This document shows positions 1 to 3,918 of a stretch of 5,747 nucleotides of DNA, piece after piece. The stretch covers positions 1 to 5,747 of the forward strand of contig JAAFHD010000254.1 in NCBI GenBank assembly GCA_013298245.1, in the 5' to 3' direction. Position numbers and translations under genes: made by a program. The notes beneath the pieces were generated by a model. It was not told the origin of the DNA and did not search any database. It saw only the letters and a list, made by a program, of their open reading frames with translations. This DNA is from Alphaproteobacteria bacterium. Its GTDB lineage: Bacteria; Pseudomonadota; Alphaproteobacteria; Acetobacterales; Acetobacteraceae. Position 1 is the first letter of the stretch. Every line of letters starts with the position of its first letter.

Positions 1-1073
1 CTGTCAGCCTCGCACTCACCACCGCCCAGAACACCGGCGGTGCGGGCACCGACACGCTGACCAATTTCGAAAACCTGACCGGCTCCGCCCACCATGACAG
101 CCTGACCGGCGACGCCAATGCCAACGCGATCAACGGCGCCGCTGGCCACGACACCATCGAAGGTGGTGCGGGCAATGACAGCATCGATGGCGGCGATGGC
201 CTCGACACCGCGAGCTTCGCCTCCGCCACCATGGGCGTGTTCTTCGGCCTGCTGGCCCAGGGCAGCGCCTTCAACACACTGGGTGCCGGCACCGACAGCT
301 TCACCAATATCGAGAACCTGCTGGGTTCGGCCTTCGATGATGTGCTGGGCGGTGACCTCGGCGCCAATACCCTGGCGGGCGGCGATGGCCATGACGCGCT
401 GCACGCCTGGGGCGGCAATGACAGCGTCGATGGCGGCCTGGGCAATGACACGCTCTATGGCAGCGCTTCGGGCACCGACACGCTGGCCGGCGGCGCTGGG
501 GTAAACCTCTACCAGGTGAACGCCACCGGCACCGCCATCACCGCCACAGGCACCGACTATGCCTTCGTCACCCTCGATGGCTGGACCGCATCGGCGGGTC
601 TGGCCGCCAGCTTCCTGGTGGGTGGTGCAGCGCAGATGCAGGGCGGCACCAGCGCCGATGTGCTGGTGGCCAATGCGGCACTCGGCAGCACGCTGAACGG
701 CGGCGGCGGCGATGACCAGCTGTGGGGCCAGGCCCAGGCCGATACCCTGAACGGCGAGGCCGGCCACGACCTGCTGCTTGGCGGCGCTGGCAATGACGTG
801 CTGGCGGGTGGTGCCGATAATGACCAACTGGTCGGCGGCGCGGGGGCGGACGTGTTCAACTACGCCTCCGCCGCCGATGGCTATGACCAGATCTATGGCT
901 TCAGCCGCGCCGAGGGCGACCAGATCCGCATCGTCCATGCCGGCGGTCCTGCGAATTTCGCCGCACTGACAGTGTATGAGACCGAGGGCAGTTCGGTGGT
1001 GCAGTTTGGTACCACGCGCATTGATGTGGTGGGTGTCACCGGCATGGGGTCAGGGGATTTCCTCTTCTCGTGA
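1..1073 (+). CDS. RTX calcium-binding protein, C-terminal part (5' end outside window)
   Basis: The frame is open from the left edge (first full codon at 3) to TGA at 1071-1073, giving 356 codons of the C-terminal end of a larger protein. Glycine/aspartate nonapeptides of the GGxGxDxUx type occur in three blocks: near fragment residue 54 (GGAGNDSIDGGDGLD), around 127-150 (GGDGHD, GGNDSVDGGLGNDTLYG), and around 234-283 (GGGGDDQLWG, then GGAGNDVLAGG). In the RTX family these form Ca2+-binding parallel beta-rolls that fold after export. The tail has the usual post-repeat form (GADVFNYASAADGYDQIYGF, then EGDQIRI) and ends in DFLFS, typical of an uncleaved C-terminal type I secretion signal. The product is therefore probably exported by an ABC/MFP/TolC system, none of which is visible here. 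No protease or other catalytic motif is visible, so adhesin, S-layer-like protein or enzyme cannot be told apart. The ATG at 231 is internal, because RTX sequence continues upstream of it in frame. Confidence 0.93.
   Translation, partial: VSLALTTAQNTGGAGTDTLTNFENLTGSAHHDSLTGDANANAINGAAGHDTIEGGAGNDSIDGGDGLDTASFASATMGVFFGLLAQGSAFNTLGAGTDSFTNIENLLGSAFDDVLGGDLGANTLAGGDGHDALHAWGGNDSVDGGLGNDTLYGSASGTDTLAGGAGVNLYQVNATGTAITATGTDYAFVTLDGWTASAGLAASFLVGGAAQMQGGTSADVLVANAALGSTLNGGGGDDQLWGQAQADTLNGEAGHDLLLGGAGNDVLAGGADNDQLVGGAGADVFNYASAADGYDQIYGFSRAEGDQIRIVHAGGPANFAALTVYETEGSSVVQFGTTRIDVVGVTGMGSGDFLFS
45..461 (+). repeat. Tandem ~81-residue RTX modules (one full copy and one partial)
   Basis: Within the RTX gene a unit beginning GTDTLTNFENLTGSA (base 45) recurs as GTDSFTNIENLLGSA (base 288), exactly 243 bases or 81 codons later. 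Each copy continues through a G-D-ANxNxxxG-type stretch and then RTX nonapeptides. The first copy ends with a non-RTX spacer (positions 216-287: ASFASATMGVFFGLLAQGSA and on). The N-terminal edge of the window (VSLALTTAQNTGGAG) matches the end of such a spacer, so more copies probably lie upstream. The similarity is at protein level with many substitutions, so this is an old duplication. Confidence 0.7.
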
Positions 1074-1080
1074 ACCCTTG

Positions 1081-1114
1081 ACCACAGCGGCCGCAAAATG
1101 CGACCGCTAGTGGT
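1081..1114 (+). promoter_or_regulatory. Imperfect hairpin directly before the Hpt start codon
   Basis: Bases 1081-1094 can pair with 1100-1114 around an AAAAT loop: 13 base pairs, with one C/A mismatch (1091/1103) and one bulged A (1109). It begins 7 bases after the RTX stop codon and its last base abuts the GTG at 1115. No T-run follows, so it does not look like a standard intrinsic terminator. It could be a weak or Rho-assisted terminator or an mRNA-stabilising end for the RTX transcript, or a structure hiding the Hpt initiation region. The pairing is directly visible; the role is inference. Confidence 0.5.
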
Positions 1115-1447
1115 GTGAGCGCGCTCGACCCCGAAGTGGCTGGCCAATTGGCCGAAGACCTCCCGCCCGAGGTCTTCCGGCGCATTATCGCGACCTTCGA
1201 GGATGACCTGGGCCGCCTGACCCGCGAATTGCAGGCGGCCGCCGCGGCCAGCGACATCACGCTGTATCGCCGCGCGGCCCACAGCCTGGCCGGCGCCGCC
1301 GCCGCCGTCGGCGCCCGCCGGCTGGAGGCCGAAGCCCGCATCGCCATGGACCCACGCCAGCCCGAGGCGCCGTCATCTGTCCTGCCGCGCCTGACCGCCG
1401 AGAGCACCGCCGCCCTGACCGAATTGCAGGCACTGACGCGGGCATGA
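1115..1447 (+). CDS. Single-domain histidine phosphotransfer (Hpt) protein
   Basis: This 110-residue, mostly alpha-helical protein passes phosphoryl groups between a hybrid kinase's receiver domain and a downstream response regulator in the cytoplasm. The Hpt signature is AAHSLAGAAAAVGARRLEAE, with phosphorylatable His56 in the helix bundle. The Lys usual three residues after the His (HxxKG) is Ala59 here, a tolerated but notable change. The length and His position resemble Vibrio LuxU. The GTG at 1115 is chosen because it starts just before the first helix and no upstream in-frame ATG exists. It has no recognisable Shine-Dalgarno sequence, and the only nearby in-frame alternative (GTG 1136) is no better. 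The stop overlaps the next gene's ATG (ATGA), indicating translational coupling to the response regulator, its likely partner. No kinase gene is adjacent. A ribosome or protein interaction role is not suggested by anything visible. Confidence 0.85.
   Translation: MSALDPEVAGQLAEDLPPEVFRRIIATFEDDLGRLTRELQAAAAASDITLYRRAAHSLAGAAAAVGARRLEAEARIAMDPRQPEAPSSVLPRLTAESTAALTELQALTRA
1142..1177. repeat. Palindrome and perfect inverted repeat inside the Hpt 5' coding region
   Basis: Bases 1142-1153 are a perfect 12-base palindrome (GGCCAATTGGCC). Immediately after it, 1154-1162 (GAAGACCTC) and 1169-1177 (GAGGTCTTC) form a perfect 9-base inverted repeat with a 6-base spacer. Both encode ordinary Hpt residues (about 10-21). 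In RNA the second could form a stable hairpin. Whether it is regulatory or coincidental to codon choice cannot be decided from one sequence. Confidence 0.5.
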
Positions 1448-2877
1448 CCACCGGCCGCGTCCTGCTGGTCGAGGACACGCCGACCCAGGCCGAGGTCGCC
1501 AAGGCCCTGCTGGCCGATATGGGCCACGAGGTCCGCCACGCCGCCACCGGCGCGGATGCGCTGCGCCAGGCGATGGAATGGCAGCCCGACGCCGTGCTGG
1601 TCGATCTGCAACTGCCCGATTTTTCCGGCTTCGACCTGATGCGCAAGCTGCGCGCCGAAGGGGCCGAAGCCGCACTGATCGTCATCACCGCCAATGGCAG
1701 CGTGAACGCGGCCGTGGAGGCGATGCGCGAAGGGGCGATGGACTTCATCGTCAAGCCCTATGGCAAGGCGCGCCTGAAGGTCACGCTGGACAACGCGCTG
1801 GAAAAACGCGCGCTGAAGGCCGAGCTGGTGGCGGTGAAGGAACAGCTCCATCGCGGGCGGTTCTTTGGCTTTGTGGGTGCCTCGCCGCCCATGCAGGCGG
1901 TGTACAAGACGATCGAAAGTGTGGCGCCGTCCCGCGCCAACGTCTTCATCACCGGCGAAAGTGGCACCGGCAAGGAACTGGCCGCAGAAGCCATCCACAA
2001 GGCATCCCCCCGCGCAAAAGGCCCCTTCGTCGCGCTGAACTGTGCGGCCATCCCGAAGGACCTGCTGGAGAGCGAAATCTTCGGCCATGTGAAGGGCGCC
2101 TTCACCGGGGCCACCGACAACCGCGCCGGTGCCGCCAAGCAGGCCGAGGGCGGCACGCTGTTCCTGGACGAAATCGGCGAAATGCCGCTGGACATGCAGG
2201 TCAAGCTGCTGCGCTTTCTGCAGACCGGCAGCTTCCAGCCCGTGGGTGCCACGCGCCCCGAAAAGGCCGATGTGCGCATCGTCAGCGCCACCAATCGCGA
2301 CCCGTTGGCGGAGGTGGAGGCCGGGCGCTTCCGCGAAGACCTGTATTACCGCCTCTATGTCGTGCCGGTGGAATTGCCGCCCTTGCGCGAACGCGGGCCC
2401 GATGTGCTGCTGATCGCGCGCCACTTCCTGGCCAGTTTCAGCAAGGAGGAAGGCCGCCGCTTCCGCGGATTCTCGCGCGAGGCGGAGGCCGCGATCGCAG
2501 CCTACCCCTGGCCAGGCAATGTGCGGCAGTTGCAGAACGCCATGCGCAACGTGGTCGTGCTGCATGATGCCGATGCGGTGACGCCCGAGATGCTGCCGCC
2601 CGGCCTGCTGCATGGCGCCAGGCGCCGCGCCGCGCCGCCGCCGGTGGTGGAGCCAGCGCCGGTGGTGGTCGCTCCGGTCGTCGCGACGCCGGTGATCGAA
2701 GCCGCGCCCCCGCCGCCGCCCGCTGCCCCGCCGCAGGTCGAGCCGCTCGCGGTCATGGAAAAGCGCATGATCCTGGCCGCCCTGGACCAGACCGGCCAGG
2801 ACGTGCCGCGCGCCGCCGCCCTGCTGGAGGTGAACCCCTCGACCATCTACCGCAAGCTCGCCGCCTGGCGGCAATAG
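1444..2877 (+). CDS. Sigma-54-dependent response regulator, NtrC/LuxO family
   Basis: This 477-residue enhancer-binding protein activates RpoN promoters when phosphorylated. The receiver domain (about 5-119) has acidic pair E10/D11, phospho-acceptor D54 (VLVDLQLPD), T82 and K104. The AAA+ domain (about 140-385) has Walker A GESGTGKE (171-178), the sigma-54-contacting GAFTGA loop intact (218-223), Walker B TLFLDE ending D242/E243, sensor I SATNRD (about 281), the RFREDLYYRL box (about 295) and the sensor II region YPWPGNVRQL (354-363). A Pro/Val/Ala-rich linker (about 398-432) leads to a C-terminal Fis-type helix-turn-helix (about 438-477, ending STIYRKLAAWRQ). All catalytic residues are present, so it should be active. 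Its ATG lies inside the Hpt stop (ATGA), with no strong Shine-Dalgarno of its own. Domain order and the partner gene match LuxU-LuxO, but orthology to LuxO is not claimed. Target genes are unknown, and no convincing sigma-54 promoter is visible in the window. Confidence 0.96.
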   Translation: MTTGRVLLVEDTPTQAEVAKALLADMGHEVRHAATGADALRQAMEWQPDAVLVDLQLPDFSGFDLMRKLRAEGAEAALIVITANGSVNAAVEAMREGAMDFIVKPYGKARLKVTLDNALEKRALKAELVAVKEQLHRGRFFGFVGASPPMQAVYKTIESVAPSRANVFITGESGTGKELAAEAIHKASPRAKGPFVALNCAAIPKDLLESEIFGHVKGAFTGATDNRAGAAKQAEGGTLFLDEIGEMPLDMQVKLLRFLQTGSFQPVGATRPEKADVRIVSATNRDPLAEVEAGRFREDLYYRLYVVPVELPPLRERGPDVLLIARHFLASFSKEEGRRFRGFSREAEAAIAAYPWPGNVRQLQNAMRNVVVLHDADAVTPEMLPPGLLHGARRRAAPPPVVEPAPVVVAPVVATPVIEAAPPPPPAAPPQVEPLAVMEKRMILAALDQTGQDVPRAAALLEVNPSTIYRKLAAWRQ

Positions 2878-2880
2878 CGC

Positions 2881-2908
2881 GCGACATGACAACGCAGCGC
2901 CATGACAA
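2881..2908. repeat. Two 12-base direct repeats upstream of fdxA
   Basis: GCGACATGACAA (2881-2892) recurs as GCGCCATGACAA (2897-2908) with one mismatch and a 16-base offset, starting four bases after the response-regulator stop. The second copy contains the candidate -35 hexamer of the fdxA promoter. The arrangement would suit a regulator bound at two half-sites, but no known operator is recognised. Confidence 0.45.
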
Positions 2909-2930
2909 GTGCAGCCGCGCCCGCTATACG
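2902..2930 (+). promoter_or_regulatory. Candidate housekeeping-sigma promoter of fdxA
   Basis: ATGACA (2902-2907, five of six to TTGACA), a 17-base spacer, then TATACG (2925-2930, four of six to TATAAT). Transcription would start near 2937 and leave a leader of about 65 bases before the fdxA GTG. It lies in the only sizeable gap between the response regulator and fdxA, which argues that fdxA is transcribed separately. The call is from sequence match alone. Confidence 0.45.
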
Positions 2931-2987
2931 CCTGCCCCTGGACAGCATGCGCCCCAGGCGGCATGGCTGCATCGCACCATTTTGGCC

Positions 2988-2993
2988 AAGGAG
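2988..2993 (+). promoter_or_regulatory. fdxA ribosome binding site (fixes the GTG start)
   Basis: AAGGAG lies 8 bases before the GTG at 3002, which is ideal spacing. It settles the start: the longer in-frame reading from the ATG at 2909 would add 31 residues with no family similarity and no Shine-Dalgarno. Confidence 0.85.
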
Positions 2994-3001
2994 CCCGCTT
3001 C

Positions 3002-3334
3002 GTGACCTATGTCGTCACCGAGAACTGCATCAAGTGCAAATACATGGATTGCGTCGAGGTCTGTCCGGTGGACTGCTTCTATGTCGGCGACAACATGCTG
3101 GTCATCCACCCGGATGAATGCATCGATTGCGGCGTCTGCGAGCCCGAATGCCCCGCCGAAGCGATCGTGCCCGACAGCGACGAAAAAGGCGCGGAATGGC
3201 TGGAGCTGAACCGCGAATTCTCGACCCAATGGCCCAACATCACCCGCAAGGGCGAAGCGCCCGCGGACGCCGATGAATGGAAGGACAAGCCCGGCAAGAA
3301 AGCGCTGTTCAGCGCCGAACCCGGCAAGGCCTGA
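3002..3334 (+). CDS. fdxA: 7Fe ferredoxin FdxA ([3Fe-4S][4Fe-4S])
   Basis: This is a 110-residue soluble electron carrier of the Azotobacter FdI type. Starting at GTG 3002 (Shine-Dalgarno AAGGAG 8 bases upstream), the protein opens [20 protein letters not shown]. By the FdI pattern, C9, C17 and C50 should bind the 3Fe-4S cluster and C21, C40, C43 and C46 the 4Fe-4S cluster, with C12 and C25 not ligating. The second motif reads [12 protein letters not shown]. The C-terminal half (from about residue 56) is the long polar extension typical of this family, and the full length is normal. The physiological partner is not well defined in the family: roles in redox balance or iron-sulfur and oxidative stress have been proposed. 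It has its own probable promoter, and a second promoter-like sequence precedes the next gene, so it is probably monocistronic or loosely linked to rpmB. Confidence 0.96.
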   Translation: MTYVVTENCIKCKYMDCVEVCPVDCFYVGDNMLVIHPDECIDCGVCEPECPAEAIVPDSDEKGAEWLELNREFSTQWPNITRKGEAPADADEWKDKPGKKALFSAEPGKA

Positions 3335-3349
3335 TCCGCAACGCGCAGC

Positions 3350-3378
3350 TTGACCCGGCGCCGCCGCTGGGCCATACG
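3350..3378 (+). promoter_or_regulatory. Candidate promoter of rpmB
   Basis: TTGACC (3350-3355), a 17-base spacer, then CATACG (3373-3378). The downstream half resembles the TATACG found before fdxA. Transcription would start near 3385, about 44 bases before the rpmB ATG. The -35 is strong and the -10 is weak (three of six to consensus). Confidence 0.4.
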
Positions 3379-3394
3379 CGCGCCTCGTATTCAC

Positions 3395-3416
3395 GCCGCG
3401 CCTGCGGCCATTTGTT
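3395..3416 (+). promoter_or_regulatory. Small GC hairpin with T-rich tail in the rpmB leader
   Basis: GCCGC (3395-3399) pairs with GCGGC (3404-3408) around a GCCT loop and is followed by CATTTGTT, just before the rpmB Shine-Dalgarno (AAGGTG, 3418-3423). It could be a weak fdxA terminator or a leader element of rpmB. With only five base pairs and a broken T-run, either role is tentative. Confidence 0.3.
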
Positions 3417-3428
3417 CAAGGTGATTCC

Positions 3429-3722
3429 ATGTCTCGCCGCTGCAGCATCACGGGCAAGGGCGTCCTGACGGGCAACAACGTCAGCCACGCCAACAACAAG
3501 ACGCGTCGCCGGTATCTGCCGAACCTGCAGCACCAGTCGTTCTTCTCGGACGTGCTGGGCACCAGCATCCAGATCCGGCTGACAACGAACGGCATCCGCA
3601 CCATCGAACACAATGGCGGCCTGGATTCCTTCCTGCTCGGCACGCCTGACCGTCGGCTGCCGCCGGAAGCCATCACGCTGAAGCGCCGCATCACGCGCGC
3701 CAAGGCGAAGAAGGCGGCCTGA
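3429..3722 (+). CDS. rpmB: 50S ribosomal protein L28
   Basis: This 97-residue protein is a component of the large ribosomal subunit. It begins [20 protein letters not shown] and continues with the family's [14 protein letters not shown] segment, then [20 protein letters not shown] and a basic C-terminus ([14 protein letters not shown]). The length matches alphaproteobacterial L28. Only one Cys (residue 5) is present, so this is the zinc-free (C-) form rather than the four-cysteine form. ATG 3429 is supported by AAGGTGA (3418-3424), 4-5 bases upstream, and by conservation from the first residue. It stands alone here without the rpmG (L33) partner found beside it in many bacteria, preceded by fdxA and convergent with nrdA. 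Confidence 0.97.
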   Translation: MSRRCSITGKGVLTGNNVSHANNKTRRRYLPNLQHQSFFSDVLGTSIQIRLTTNGIRTIEHNGGLDSFLLGTPDRRLPPEAITLKRRITRAKAKKAA

Positions 3723-3789
3723 TCACGCCGCTTTCGCCGCGCGCTGCCGGGGCGAAAACGCACCACATTGTTTGACGAAGCCGTCGGCT

Positions 3790-3824
3790 CGACGCGGGTG
3801 ATCCCCGTGTCGGCAGGCGGTTTT
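3790..3824 (+). terminator. Possible rpmB transcription terminator
   Basis: CGACGCGGG (3790-3798) pairs with CCCGTGTCG (3804-3812), nine pairs with one G-U, around a TGATC loop. A TTTT run follows only at 3821-3824, eight bases after the stem. It lies in the gap after rpmB and is the best + strand candidate there, but the offset T-run makes it weak. The rest of 3723-3858 shows no gene or other signal that I can support. Confidence 0.35.
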
Positions 3825-3858
3825 GACGTTTGGCACCCCATCAACGCCCGCCCCGCAC

Positions 3859-3891
3859 AAAAAAGCCGGGGAAGGCAGTGCCCTCCCCGGC
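3859..3891 (-). terminator. Intrinsic terminator of nrdA
   Basis: Read on the - strand, GCCGGGGA (3891 to 3884 complemented) opens a stem of eight perfect pairs, one A/C mismatch (3873/3883), then three more pairs closing on a three-base loop (3877-3879), followed by six U (complement of A3859-3864). It begins 27 bases after the nrdA stop, the textbook position. In the + direction the stem lacks a following T-run, so it acts for nrdA rather than rpmB. Confidence 0.92.
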
Positions 3892-3918
3892 CCGATCATG
3901 TCGCACGGTCGCGCTGGC

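Noticed and set aside
231..1073. RTX gene starting at the internal ATG 231
   Set aside because: The same frame is open to the left edge and encodes RTX repeats before 231, so this ATG is internal.
1078..1106. TTGACC at 1078-1083 as the -35 of an Hpt promoter
   Set aside because: No acceptable -10 hexamer lies 16-18 bases downstream.
1098..1118. Six-codon ATG minicistron whose TGA overlaps the Hpt GTG
   Set aside because: It could be a coupling leader, but it has no Shine-Dalgarno, lies inside the hairpin, and is short enough to arise by chance.
2860..2872. GCCGC-CTG-GCGGC hairpin at the end of the response-regulator gene as a terminator
   Set aside because: It has only five pairs, lies inside coding sequence, and is not followed by T residues.
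1036..2964. 642-codon open frame on the - strand antisense to the Hpt and response-regulator genes
   Set aside because: It mirrors two well-supported genes, has low-complexity His/Gly/Arg composition and matches no family I recognise. Long antisense frames are expected from the strong G/C third-position bias.
2909..3001. N-terminal extension of FdxA from ATG 2909
   Set aside because: The added 31 residues look non-coding, the candidate -10 lies within them, and the ideal AAGGAG fixes the GTG at 3002.
3732..3757. TTTCGCC/GGCGAAA inverted repeat after rpmB as a terminator
   Set aside because: It has seven pairs with a 12-base loop and no following T-run, so it is weaker than the 3790-3824 candidate.
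3831..3847. TGGCAC as a sigma-54 -24 element
   Set aside because: The expected GC of the -12 element is absent at the required spacing, and the site lies between convergent genes.
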